Origin: Mytilus galloprovincialis
Taxonomy: Eukaryota > Mollusca > Bivalvia > Mytilida > Mytilidae
DNA: 64,000 nucleotides
Reading direction: 5' to 3'
Assembly (NCBI RefSeq): GCF_965363235.1
Contig: NC_134844.1
Location: 54,246,872 to 54,310,871, forward strand
How positions within the stretch are numbered: position 1 is the first letter of the stretch; every line of letters begins with the position of its first letter. The notes beneath the pieces are model-generated. The model saw only the letters and a program-made list of their open reading frames with translations. It was not told the DNA's origin and made no database searches. This document shows positions 23,099-35,037 of this stretch, in pieces. The translations under genes and the position numbers were made by a program.

Positions 23099-24087
23099 TC
23101 TTAAATGAAATGAGAATGTTTTAATGAAGCATGAAGTGTAAACAGTGTCTTCCATGTACTTTAAATTGTACACTATTGTAAACTTAACCTAGTTATGACC
23201 CCATCCCCTCTTTTTTTACTGCCAGATCAGCTCTTAAATTTTAGGGGATTTTTCTTTGATCTTCTGCAAACTCCTGGACAGGTTTTCAGGTTACAGGACT
23301 CCCATATTATAAATAAATAAATAAAAAGAAAAGGGGGGGGGGTAAGAGGGGTTGCAATTCCATACAAATATGGAAAAAACAAATATTTTCTAACTTTTGC
23401 TTGTATATACATTTTGTTGTACTAGCTGCACTGCACTGACTGCCAAAGAGCGGGTCGGCTCCAGTCCTGGTTCAGTGATTCCTTATATAAGCAACCATTT
23501 CCCCCCCAAAGAGGGCCCCTCCCCTAAATCCGCCTCTGAGGTGTTTTTTTTTTTTTATTATGAAAAAGGATAAAATTAATAATCAATTCAATAAATGTCT
23601 GACTAAGATATCATGTCTAAAATCTTCAACAACGGACTCAACACTAGCTCTCAAATTATGAACCCACTGCTCCTGACCACATGATGTGTATTCTTCATAA
23701 GTGCTTTAAATTCTTATGAATATAATGACAGGGGCTGATCCAGCCAGGACAAAAAGGGGGGGTCCAACTATATGTCCCCATTCAAATGCATTGATAGTCC
23801 AAAAAAAAAGGGGGGTTCAAACCCCCGGAATCCTCCCCCTGGACTTTTGCAAGTTCTAATATAGTCTCAAACTTAACAAAAATTAGTAAATACTTACGGT
23901 TACAATTCATATCTTAATTCGTCCTATGGCTTATTTGTTGTATATGGCATATCAATTCACTCTCAAAACTTTTTGGAGACAATCTACAAAATACATTAAT
24001 TTTGTAAAATAAATAAAGTATAGATGAAAATTAAGTGCAGCAAGGGATTTAATTATTAAAATAATCTTCATTTTTTTACATAAATAA
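23099..24087. other. Intergenic DNA with G/C homopolymer runs
   Basis: Contains A/G runs followed by long G runs (near 23332 and 23754) and C runs (near 23500). No gene supported. Confidence 0.4.
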
Positions 24088-24275
24088 GGCCGTTAGTTTT
24101 CTCGTTTGAATTGTTTAACATTGTCTTATCAGGGCCCTTTATAGCTGACTATGCGGTATGGTCATTGCACATTGTTGAAGGCCGTACAGTGACCTATAGT
24201 TGTTAATGTTTGTGTCATTTTGGTCTTTTGTGGATAATTTTCTCATTGGCAATCATACCACATCTTCTTTTTTAT
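24088..24275 (+). repeat. Family A mussel repeat
   Basis: About 90% like 21940-22120 by eye. Same blocks and orientation. Confidence 0.8.
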
Positions 24276-24424
24276 ATTGAATGATTTTAACATTTGAATA
24301 TTTTTAACATGGTGAACCGGAAAGCAATGTATGAAAGTTAACCTAATTAATTAAAATGAACTTTATTTTTTATTTCTAAGAACCACACATGTTGAACTAA
24401 TTTATATTTGCAAGTTTTAATATA

Positions 24425-24632
24425 CTGTGGATTCATTTATTTTCGTGGATATCAATTTTCGTGGATTGAAGAAAATATACATTTTCGTGGATATCTGAAT
24501 TCGTGGTTTGCCGATTTCTATGTACAAAGCCTATAGAAAATTTGAAATTCGTTGAACATATGAATTCATGGATCACCTGTACCCACGGAACCCACGAACA
24601 TTGGTATCCAACGAATAATAATGAATCCACAG
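24425..24632. mobile_element. 208-bp mariner-like MITE
   Basis: Ends CTGTGGATTCATT and its complement, with TA on both sides. Internal TTTTCGTGGAT phrases are also arranged as a palindrome. A second copy in the opposite orientation is at 58803-59011. The TA duplication fits the Tc1/mariner class. Confidence 0.85.
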
Positions 24633-24930
24633 TAGTATCAAACTTAAAAAAGTTTGGAATAACAAATACTTACAGTTAAAATTCAGCTTTAGTTCATTCC
24701 ATGGCTTATTTGGTATATATGGCATATAAATTCACATTCAAAACTTTTTGGAGACAATCTACAAAATAAATTAATTATGAAAATCAAAAACAACAAGGGA
24801 TTTATTTATTAAAACAATCTTGAATATTTCAAACAGTGTTGAAGAAACCAATGAGAGAAAGTGAACCTGAATTAAAGAAACTTGCTAAATGTTTAACTTC
24901 CTTTTCACCCTGATCTATTAATTGTTTAAG

Positions 24931-25090
24931 AAATAATTCCTTCATGTCATGCTCTATGCTCATTTTAACATGGGTATGCATTATATTTGTCCATATTTTA
25001 CACTGAGCGTTAGCGAGGTGTAAAATGTGGTCAAATATAATGCCTACCCATATTAAAATGAGCATAGAGCATGACATGAAGGAATTATTT
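24931..25090. repeat. 160-bp near-perfect palindrome
   Basis: AAATAATTCCTTCATGTCAT opens it and the complement closes it. Arms of about 75 bp pair with few mismatches around a GAGCGTTAGCGAGG centre. A strong foldback element. Confidence 0.9.
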
Positions 25091-26284
25091 CGATTATAAT
25101 TGGACAAATACAGTATTTTATAGGTCGAAGCGTGCGAAATTACCGTAAAAATGTTTGGCTGTTCCCGTTTCCTCCTCAAAGAGTCTGTGCATTGTAGTTC
25201 AAATTTGATAAGTTTAAAAACTACGAGGAGGGTAAATATGTGTTGTTTCATAAAAATATATAATAAGAGTTTATGTTAGCTGCTTAAATGTATATATTTT
25301 AAAGGATAACGATGGAAATAAAGTAAATAATCAGTAAGTTCGTGCGAATGTGTCAAACATATTTTGTGCTCATTAGAACACGACTTTGTTTACAAAGCGT
25401 AATAAGGACGTCATATTAGAATTGGTTTTTAGTCCCTTCTAAATTGTAATTTGGAGGCCAACTCCATCTGTTTTGATTTGAGAAACAATGATAAGTCCTT
25501 TTAATTTGCAACATACAACTGGGAAGAATTTGTCAACCTGGATAATCTTTTTTTTTAATTTTAATTCATCAAATTCTGTTAAAATTATTATATTTTTTGT
25601 ATGTAAAATTGTAAATGTAAGTGGCATCATGTGCATTTAATCCATGACGGATTAGAAATATAAGCACAATTTACATTGACATATTTATATCAAGAATTGA
25701 AGTAGTTATAACAATTATTTGTTATTTTCTGGACATTTTTCTATAATACAATGCTCCAAATCGGGCTAAAAATAACTTATTATATGTATATATAGTCGTA
25801 CATCTACCTTCTTTCAAGTCAATAGGTTTACAATATTTACATAATTTGTTATTTGTTGTTGCAACATTTTATTGAATTTGAATTTTCTTCATATAATCTT
25901 CTTGTATATATTATATAATACCATATGAAATGATTTATGGTTGTGTTATTTTATTTCTAAACAAATATTTGGAAGGAAAATTTTATAAAAACTACTTTTA
26001 TTCTGATTGGGATGGGAGATATTTAGTTTTAGAATTCAGTACAAACATACAATTTTTTTTTTTTTAAACCCGATGGTTGACCATCTGGATGTCAAATTGC
26101 ATTAATAACGGTTACATTTCGGAAAAAACAATTGATCTGCTAGGTCAATATATTTTTTGCTTTCAAACAAGTATGATGTCTGTTCCTTCACTGGCTTCAG
26201 TCTGAGTTCAGACTCTGAGCATGAACGGCGGTGACCCCGAGTTTTTGTGAATTTATACTTCTTTGGTTTGGAAGTATTTATGGA
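25091..26284. other. Intergenic DNA, nothing recognised
   Basis: AT-rich. The 140-codon minus-strand frame (24829-25251) reads through the palindrome next door and is not supported. Confidence 0.35.
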
Positions 26285-27445
26285 ACCTATGCATTATAGT
26301 ACGGCGGCTTTGTGACAAATTGTGCACATCCTGCTACAAGCATGAAATTTGGCATAGACCTTCCTCAACTATTTCGCTTTCATTTCAGATAGGGAGGCAT
26401 TTGAAAAAATGTCTCACTTCCGGTAAAATCCAAAATGGCGGACATCATACTAAAATTTACCCAATATCGAAGGCTAGTATGTGAAAAAGGTGTTATTAAC
26501 ATGCTACTATCATAATATTTGGTACAAACCTTTGTTTTGTACTACTTTTGGATATATGATATAGATACGATGTCTTCAAAACCCCTACTTCTGGTAAAAT
26601 CCAACGTGGCGGATATAGTACTAGAATAAGCTTATTTTTAGAGAGGGTAATTGAAATTTGTTTTAAAGTATTGCTACTATCATTATATTGTGCAGGAACC
26701 TTTCTTTGGTGTTCTCATGGATACAATGTATAAGACATATGTCTTTAAACCCTTACTTCCGGTGATATTCAATATGGCGGACATAGAAAAAAATCGTTCA
26801 AATTTTTTTTGTCGTGTTTTGAAATCCCGGACCTGCGCAAAAATGAACTATGTACTTCCTTTTTCCGGTCTCGTTTATATGAAACTTTGAGTAAAATATA
26901 TATTTATCAGTCTAGTATAAAATAGGAAGGAACGCGCAATACCAATTTCATTTTACATAATTCCTTGATATGAAAAAACGTTACCTGATGATATCGTTTC
27001 TTTGTTTACATTGCATATGACGTCATAATTTAAATAACGTCATAACTAAAATCCCTAACAACAGAACCAAAATCGGAAACGTTACGGTATTTCCGTTTCT
27101 TTTTTTTTAACAAATATTTTTAAAGTTACAAAATAATAATTCATACAGACTTCGTCCCCATTTACAGGTAAAGCCTGCCTCATATTAATTTTTCAATTTA
27201 ATATTCAACTTTCTTTTAAATGTAAATAAAATGTTGGTTTTTTTTAGCTGGTCATTTAACTTTTGGCTTCAAGTCATCCTCAAAACCACTAATTCTATTC
27301 TGCTTTATATGTTTGAATACAAAATTAACACTTCCGGTAAAAAAAAAAAACCAATATGGTGTAAAATACAGTGATGAGTCCATATCTTCGATGTAGAGTT
27401 TTGGATAGATTGATCAAAACAAAATAAAATCACTAAAGTTCTTAA
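26285..27445 (+). repeat. Outer left arm of nested inverted repeat
   Basis: Reverse-complementary to 31475-32222, e.g. GTGCACATCCTGCTACAAGC near 26318 against its complement near 32157. It holds four ACTTCCGG-like phrases (near 26416, 26587, 26755, 27329); the first three recur about every 170 bp with a following GGCGGA, the fourth lies farther along and is degraded. A stretch at about 26820-27270 has no partner in the right arm. Confidence 0.85.
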
Positions 27446-27489
27446 ACATCTTTAGAATGACTTATTTATGGCCTCAAATACATGTTTAT

Positions 27490-28105
27490 TCACACTCGGA
27501 GAGCTTATTTTCCAAATTTACAAAGATCGTGGTATTGTTTCTTACGTGTATAATGTACAAGCTCCTGATAAGATGAAGAGGCCTCACAAAGAGTTGTCCA
27601 AAAGGGTTCCCATGGATCATATTTTCCCCTTCGCCATTCATAAGCGATGGACTGGTTAGCATAGGAACCAATACAAAGCTTGTTACTCATTCGCACCCGC
27701 CATGGTATATTGCACGTTTTACTTGGTGAAAAAGTATTTCCTCTTTCATGAACACATTTTTTCTTGCTTCGTTAACCCCATCTGATAAGTTTGTTCGATC
27801 TTACAACAAAACCACGTATCGTTCTATCAATGACATTGTCAAATCCATATCTGGTGATGTTGGATGATCAATCATCATTCTAAATGATAGTGTCACATCT
27901 TTAAACACCATCCATATCAGCAATGCAATTCCTTTTCCAGCAAACGTGTAATCTCTCAATGCCTAGGGTATTTGAAAGGTCATGGACAGATATATATCTG
28001 AAGTGTTTTCCACTTCCGAATGCAAGCCAAAGTTTGTTTGCCCCTATGTCACTGAAAAGCGAAACAGCAATGACAGCAACATAAGTATCGACTGTTCGAG
28101 TCATG
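27490..28105 (-). pseudogene. Inner left arm: gene fragment of unknown family
   Basis: Pairs in inverted orientation with 28455-29065. The minus strand is open for 67 codons (27901-28104), with the phrases VAVIAVSLFSDIGANKLWLA, FGSGKHFRY and ISVHDLSNTLG. From memory this resembles a large, poorly named family common in cnidarian and bivalve genomes (DxVVVLA...IG...LWVAFG.G..FRYI..HE). Its function is unknown, and a mobile-element link has not been shown here. Broken by several stops and shifts. The identification should be treated as tentative. Confidence 0.5.
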
Positions 28106-28454
28106 ACTCAGTTAAGTCTGTGTTTCACTGCATCAGACACATGCATCTTGATTCAAGTGTTAGCCTCTTCACGTGAACATGATGCTAAGCTTGAAACATC
28201 ACCACGTTGTGGATAAAACAGAACATCCTGATCAATTGTTGCTACAACTACCTTTTCTTCAAAGTCTATTGAGCAAGGTGTTTCGACTCTGGATTCGTCT
28301 GTGTATTCACATTCCCCTAAATGTAGCTCTTGATTCTTATAACAAATGCTCAGGATATTCTATCTTACCTTTCTCGAGATGTATTTCAAGTTTATCAACA
28401 TGTTCACATAAGAGACGACAATAGAATCATGGTGCATGTGTCTGGTGCAATGAA

Positions 28455-29065
28455 ACACGAACTTGCACGATTCATGATTCGAATAGTTACTGTTTCGCTA
28501 TTCCGTGACAGGGGTAGACGAACTATGGATTGTGTTTAAGAGGGCAAAAAGCTTTGGATAAATATATATCAATGACCTTTCAAATGCACCTGACAATGAG
28601 TGATTATACACACTTATTGTGATCCATGTCTCTACCAGTTGTGATAGGGTTCTCTGATTGCTTGAAAAGGGAAAAAAGACTGCGTGGGAGATATTGATGG
28701 CATTTGAAGATGTGACTTTGGAATAAAGAATGATTATTGATCAGCCTAAAACACCGAGATTAACTGTAAGATCACACAAACTTATCAGATGGGGTTAACA
28801 TGGTTAACGAATCAAGAAAATAACTATTTGCGCAAAAGGGAAGACTAATTGAGGATATTCTCTAAACTTGGTCTAGTTTTTTCCAGCATGTAAAACGTGC
28901 AATATACTAAGGCAGGTGTTTAGGGGGACGAGCTTGGAATTGACTCTTATGCTACCCAGTTTAGGCGCTAATGGATGGCGAAGGGACAAAGAGGATAACT
29001 TTTAAATAACTCTTTCTAAGGCCTCATCATTTTGTTAGAAGCTTGTACATTGTGGATGTACTGGG
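28455..29065 (+). pseudogene. Inner right arm: inverted copy of the same gene fragment
   Basis: Inverted partner of 27490-28105. Landmarks: the AACTTATCAGATGGGGTTAA block near 28779 against its complement near 27779, and CGTGCAATATAC near 28897 against its complement near 27703. The plus-strand product shows a decayed version of the same protein phrase (TVSLFRDRGRRTMDCV). Divergence between arms is substantial, so the inverted duplication is old or assembled from two gene copies. Confidence 0.5.
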
Positions 29066-29127
29066 GAATGCGGTTTAATGTCAAAAATGCTACATCATAA
29101 GCATCAGAAACAAAAGCCATAAAATCT

Positions 29128-31262
29128 ACAGTTTAAATTGACAACACTTCAACAAGTCAAGCATAACCCGTACCTAGGACTACAAATTTCGGAAGACTTC
29201 AAATGGACCACCTACATTTTAAAAGTGGCAAAGAAAGCAAATTCAACACTAGGCTTTCAAAGACAACACATAAAATACTGCCCACAAGATTGCAAAAAAA
29301 AAAACAGCTTACATCTCGCTCGTTGATCAACGATGGAATATGGAGCCATAGTATGGGACCCTTACACGGTAACAAAGATAAATAAGCTAGAAATGATACA
29401 ACGTCAATCGGCAAGATTTATCACTATAGATAACTAGTCAAGAGAGGACGGGTGTGTCTCCAATATGGTAACCCAACTACAAGACCTCCAGACAATTGCA
29501 AGACGAACAAGCAAGAAGTTGATATTTATGTACAAAGAGGTTAAGGCCACACCAATTTGATTCCTTGTTCGACGGACCCGCCCGCACCTATTTTTTTCAA
29601 AACAGAATTTTTATTTTTTTTTATATTCCCGCTTCCCGCATCCGGAAATGTAATCATGTCCATTTCCCGCACCGTTTTTTTTTGTAAATATTATAAAAAG
29701 ATATCAACATTTGTTTTAAAATCACAGTCTTAACCTGTATATAACGATTTTAAACATAAAAGCACCCCACCACACTTTGTAAATATCTGTGAGAATATTT
29801 GTTTCAGCATGAAACCTATTTATCCAAAGCGGGAGTGCTCCGATATAAATTTAAAGAACAAAAAATTGGTTACTTTCCCCCTTACTTATATTCCCTATCA
29901 AAAAAATGTTCGTTGCGTTAGAATAAAGTACAAAGAACTTCTGAAAGATTTGCCTTCGACTGCAATTATATTGTATGCTGGCAAAACAAAACTATCCATA
30001 GCCGCTGCATGTTTATGCATCTGTCCTGATTGATTGAGGGGCCTGTCGTTCAGCAGTTATCGTTTGTTGATGTTGTTCATTTGTATTTTCCCGTTTAGAT
30101 ATACATGATATGTAAATTAGATCGTTGGTTTTCCTGTTCGAATTGTGTACGCTAATAATTTTGGGGCCCTTTATAGCCTGCTGTTTGGTCTGTATCAAAG
30201 CCCTGTGTAAAAGGCCTGTGTAAAAGACCTGTGTTTGTTATTATCAGGTTGAGAACAATCCTCCCTTAGACAAACCCCGGTCATTTTACTGATGTAGAAA
30301 AGAAACTAGAAATACCAAGGATTTGTATAGTTCTTCTATACAAAACCTTTGAAAACTTAGAATTTTGTACTCAAAAAGAGGAGAGTTACATCATATTTTA
30401 AACAACTTTTTCTAAGAGAGGGGTCCACTTATTTTGAATAATATTAAACTGTTTAAGTAAATGTGTTAACATGGTTAAAGTCCAGGAATATTACAAAATT
30501 CTTGGACATGTTTTGACCATTTAATACCAGATAGATATATAGTTCTCTGAGAAAATATGAGCCCTTTTGTACAAACAAATATATTATAACTTATATTGAT
30601 CCCTCATAAAACATGTAAAAGGGATATTTATAACATTAAGGGGTTGTCCCCTAACTGATTATGACTTGGATGGAGAATTGTCTAATTGTCAGTCACACAT
30701 ACATAGACCAGATTTAATTATTTCTTGGTGAGCAGGGAAAAAATACTTCAGAAATTAAAGAAATGTCAAAGTACAAGTGATAAATAAAGCTTTAATATTG
30801 TCAAAACATACTATTTTATGTTTACAAAAAAAAATTATAATCGCTCGCCTTTACTTTTCAAGCTTCGCCTCAAAAATTTGCAAATTAAATATTTTTTTAT
30901 TAAAATTTTCAAATCGCTCGCTCGCCCCAAATTTTGGAGTCCAAAAATCCGTAGAACAAGAAATTAAATTGGTGTGGCCTAAGGGGCTGATTCCCGCTAT
31001 TGAACCAGACGAATTTTTCAAAATAGCACGTCCTAAGAGAAACATAACTGCCAAGAAGTTCGAAGAATAACACGCAACAAGTATTGTGGAAATGCAAGTA
31101 AAGAATCACTCTAAGTGTTTTGACATTCAACTAAGCAAAACACCACAATACTCAAACTCATTCTTTGTAAAGACAGTGATCGCCTCGAATCAGCTAGACG
31201 ACACTGTAGTGCGTGCATCAAGCGTAGAGAGCGTCAAATCTGCTCTTACGCCTCGTCAATAA
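29128..31262 (+). mobile_element. LINE 3' fragment (C-terminus of reverse transcriptase), interrupted
   Basis: Encodes the downstream part of a Jockey/CR1-type non-LTR reverse transcriptase: NPYLGLQISEDFKW, then AKKANSTLGF, IKYCPQDCKK, a MEYGAIVWDPY phrase and KLEMIQRQSARF, with frame shifts between. After the inserted element at 29545-30979 the same protein resumes (GLIPAIEPDEFFKIARPKRN). With the insert and one TAA left out, the reading frame across the junction is continuous (YKEVKGLIPA), so the insertion point is exact. There is no catalytic core, so this is a dead 5'-truncated copy lying between the arms of the nested inverted repeat. Confidence 0.85.
29545..30979. mobile_element. PIF/Harbinger-like non-autonomous element, copy 1
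   Basis: Terminal inverted repeats of about 32 bp begin GGCCACACCAATTT and differ at three positions. TAA flanks both sides, fitting the TWA target duplication of PIF/Harbinger. The second copy at 44183-45639 has the same ends and the same flanking TAA. No transposase is encoded; the 74-codon frame at 29809-30033 is broken in copy 2. A family-A-like piece (about 30110-30260) lies within. Confidence 0.85.
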
Positions 31263-31315
31263 ATCGGCGGCGCTCTCTCAAACCGTTATATTAAAGCAAG
31301 AATTGGTATCGACAA

Positions 31316-31349
31316 TTAATTCATACAGATACAGATACAGATACAGAGG
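31316..31349. repeat. ACAGAT microsatellite
   Basis: Four to five head-to-tail hexamers. Confidence 0.85.
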
Positions 31350-31474
31350 ATGTCGCGGTCGTTGTTAATGTGGAAAATCGGGTCTCCCGTGAACTGCTTT
31401 GTTTGCATGTGGTGGTGACTGTGAATAATCATGTATTTTTAGCCAAATAGTAGTAATTTGAAAAATGGTTTAGT

Positions 31475-32222
31475 ACTTCAGTAATTTTATTTTGTTATAA
31501 CCAATCTATCTAAAACTCTTAATCAAAGATATGGATTGAGAACTCATTTTTGAAATTTACACCATATTGGTTTTTTTCTACCGGAAGTGTGATTGAAAAA
31601 TATACAACAGCATAGAATTAGTGGTTTTGAGGATAACTAGAAGCCAATATTTTAATGACAAGCAAAAAAAAAAACAAAAAAAACCCATCTTCTTTACATT
31701 TTGAAAAAAGTTGAAAATGTCCGCCATTCTGGATATTACCGGAAGTAAGGTTTTTAAAGAGATATGTCTTATGTATCCATGAGAAACGCAAAAGAAAGGT
31801 TCCTGTCCAATGTAATGATAGTATCAATACATTAAAACTCTTTTCAATTACCCTCCCTAAAAATAAGCTTATTCTAGTACTATATCCGCCATGTTGGATT
31901 TTACCGGAAGTAGGGGTTTGAAGACATCTTATCTATATCATATATCCAAAAGTAGTATATAACAAAGGTTGGTACCAAATATTATGTTTGTAGCATGATA
32001 ATAACACCTTTTCACATACTAGCCTTCGATATAGGACTAATTTCAGTATGATGTCCGCCATTTTGGATTTTACCGGAAGTGAGACAGTTTTTTCAAATGC
32101 CTCCCTATCTGAAATAAAAGAGTAATAATTGAGAAAGGTATATGCCAAATTTCATGCTTGTAGCAGGATGTGCACAATTCGTCTGAAATATCCTTGTAGC
32201 CGCCGGACTATTATAATTACTG
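31475..32222 (-). repeat. Outer right arm of nested inverted repeat
   Basis: Inverted partner of 26285-27445. It keeps the four motif pairs (TCCGCCAT followed by TACCGGAAGT) near 31581, 31720-31746, 31885-31912 and 32053-32080, in mirror order to the left arm. Confidence 0.85.
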
Positions 32223-32632
32223 CTTTGTGATATAGTGAGCTAACTGCTAACATGTGACGTCTGCTCTTTTTCGTGAATTTATTTTATGATTTCTTTTGTT
32301 TCTTCTTGGGACTTTTTATTTTTGTTTCTTCTTGGGACTTTTTATGGAACCCGTGCATTTTCCCACATGAGATGTATGATATATCTCTGTTTTTGCATGA
32401 ATAATTATCACATTTACCATTCTATAATCATATATTATCACAGCAGCGTAGTTTGTTGACTTTGATGCTATCCAGCTTCCCTGGCAACTGAAACCGGAAG
32501 TTGTCAGACATAAATAAACCGCTCGCAAAAATCAACGACTGTACCTGATATTTTTTGAAGATTTTGATATGAGCGCAGTTGAGAACATCTATGAAATTTG
32601 TATATAATGCCAATACTATATCATACATACCA
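32223..32632. other. Intergenic DNA with a small duplication
   Basis: TTTCTTCTTGGGACTTTTTAT occurs twice in a row (about 32298 and 32325). Otherwise nothing recognised. Confidence 0.45.
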
Positions 32633-33386
32633 TCTATAATACTAAAATTACGAGGTCCAATTTGTCAGCCGTCATCACGTAAAAACGACGAATCAAAGAA
32701 TTCAACTTTATATATAACTAATATAGTACAAAGGTGTAGATTAAAAATTACACCACTCCAGGCCCTTTTGTTTTCCACGTAATCAATATTGCCAATAATT
32801 AAGAAGTTCCGGGTCGAGTCCGATACCGATACCAATAGTATATTCACCTGTTACCTATTACCTTATCTGTACGTTCCGCATCTGACAGGCGCACCACAAA
32901 CGGTGTATTCAGGATTAATATGCTATATACACGGGTCATAATCACAGGGTTGACACTACTAAATTGTCAAATTGTTACCTATTGTAGTATTTTAATCAGT
33001 AAGACTTTCTAAGATAACAATACGAATACTAAAAATCTGTGACTAAAAATAAGGCGTATAGGTACAGTTTTCAATTTGTTAGCGGGCATGACGTAAAACA
33101 GCGAATCAAAGAATTCAACTGTATTTATAACTCATATAGGACAATGCTGTTGATTAAAAAATACTCCATTCCAGGAGCTTTTGTTTTCTAAATAATTAAT
33201 ATTACCAATAATTGATAAGTTCCAGTTCGACGGGTTCAAACAGAAAGATTTGATAGCAGAGAAAACTGTGTATCTTATAATCGGCATGACTTTATCAGAT
33301 AACAATACTAATACTAAAATAAGGCTTGCGCATAGTTATATACTTTAATTCAGTCACGGACCCGCGATATCACGGGTGTGTTCTAG
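32633..33386 (+). mobile_element. Non-autonomous Helitron-like element, 0.75 kb
   Basis: Starts TCTATAATACTAAAA after A and ends CTAG before T. The terminal hairpin (33361-33376) has one stem mismatch compared with the element at 16766-18676, and the final GGGTGTGTTCTAG is identical. Two internal direct subrepeats (about 32655-32830 and 33075-33240) share CGAATCAAAGAATTCAACT and CTTTTGTTTTC phrases. No protein encoded. Confidence 0.75.
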
Positions 33387-33699
33387 TATGTAAAATATTT
33401 TACATGTTCTCACTTGCACTCATATTTAAATCATTCCAAGTAGAGTCGGAAAAGTACGATTTTCCGTATAGACACCCGTTTATGATGTATTCATAGTATC
33501 ATTTATATCGATTTCCTGCAAAAACTTGAAAAATAAGTTTATTTCGACAAAATATAAAACTTCAGTAACTGTTTGTGGTCATTTTTGCCCCAGATATTGT
33601 TATTCATTTTTTTGCATACAAAGGGGCCAAATACTGCACTTATCATACATCGTCCTATAGTCCTGGTATCTATGATGAGTTTATTTACCATGCATCTGG
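33387..33699. other. Intergenic DNA with family-C edge
   Basis: TCCTGGTATCTATGATGAG (about 33661-33680) is the family-C edge phrase seen at 18896. A TTATCATACATCGTCC piece nearby also matches the reverse of 19263-19278, so a reversed family-C flank is present without its body. Confidence 0.45.
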
Positions 33700-34767
33700 A
33701 CTAGACAGGCTTTCGTGGTACATCATATAAAATTAAACCCTAGCCATAAATACCAACATTCTCACCAGGACTCTATTTACTCGCATAACACCATTGAAGG
33801 AGTGAATATATACTTAACAGAATGCCTTAGTAACCCAATTACAGCAACAGCACAAACTTACTATTGGATAAAGAACGTCAAAAAACACATTTAATTGACA
33901 CAGTCAAAATGCTCGATGACACACAGAAATTGCATTGGAATGTCTACAGCAGAATTCAGCAATCTAGGCAAGAGCGAAGACACATGGACATGTCCAACCC
34001 AACAACTCTTCGACAACAGTATAATTTATACCAAGTGGAGACGACAGCAAACATACCTCCCTTAATATATCGACTAATCCGTTATTGCCAGACAGTATAT
34101 CAGATTCATCCATACCATCAACATCAGGATCAAGTATTAACTCACCATCTTTCAACACAACATCATTCAGTACAGATATACCGATCATGACATCATCACC
34201 TAAACCAGCCAAAACGAAACCATCCCCCAAAAGAAACAACTAAGTCTGCTGAACATCAATTTCCAGAGTCTAAGAAAAAAGGGTAAACTTCTGGAGGCAA
34301 TTATAGAATCAACTGATCCAGGCATAATAATAGGCACAGACACATGGCTAGATCCAAACATTAAATAAAGAGAAATTTTTCCTGATTACTTTCAATATGA
34401 TATTGAACGAAGGGATCGTCCCAAAGACCCACATAGGGGAGTATTGATAGCAGCCAAACAATCATTACAACTAGGGAACATAACAAAAAGCGGTTAGATA
34501 GAACTATTAACTGGTACAATCGCCTTAGAAGGAAAAAAGAAAATGCTTATTGGTGCATTTTATCGCCCTCCAGATAAAACAGATGACACTTACCTAAATA
34601 CAGTTATAGGTTGCATTTCTGTAAATATTGACAATGTAATTTCCAATAGGAACTCCTTTTACGGCTAAAACTGTACCACTTTTACTATGAAGTTTTGAAA
34701 AACATCTTATCCTAGAATTGAAAGTTCATATGCACCACAATTTTTTTCAAAGGTCAAAATATAGGGC

Positions 34768-35037
34768 TGTGCGGCATATTTTCAACGTTTATATGCCCTG
34801 AACTTCTCAGAGTTTAAACTAACACTAAGTTTCTCAACTACCCCTACCTCAAATGAAAGGTTACCACAGATTGCAATGTAAACAATATGCACATGCTTAT
34901 TTACAGGTAACAATCCCAAGTTATGTCTCTGTGAGATGGAACACAGAGAGCATAACTGGGAACCAGTATGTAAACAGATTTATTTTTCTATGAATATTCA
35001 AGATCTCCCCAAAAGAGGCGTGTTTTGAGAAACACCT
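34768..35037. repeat. 270-bp internal direct repeat, left
   Basis: Starts TGTGCGGCATATTTTCAACG and ends at AACACCT. Roughly 90% like the copy at 36050-36319. Confidence 0.9.

Noticed and set aside
24829-25251. 140-codon minus-strand frame
   Set aside because: Most of it is one pass through the 160-bp palindrome; no recognisable domain.
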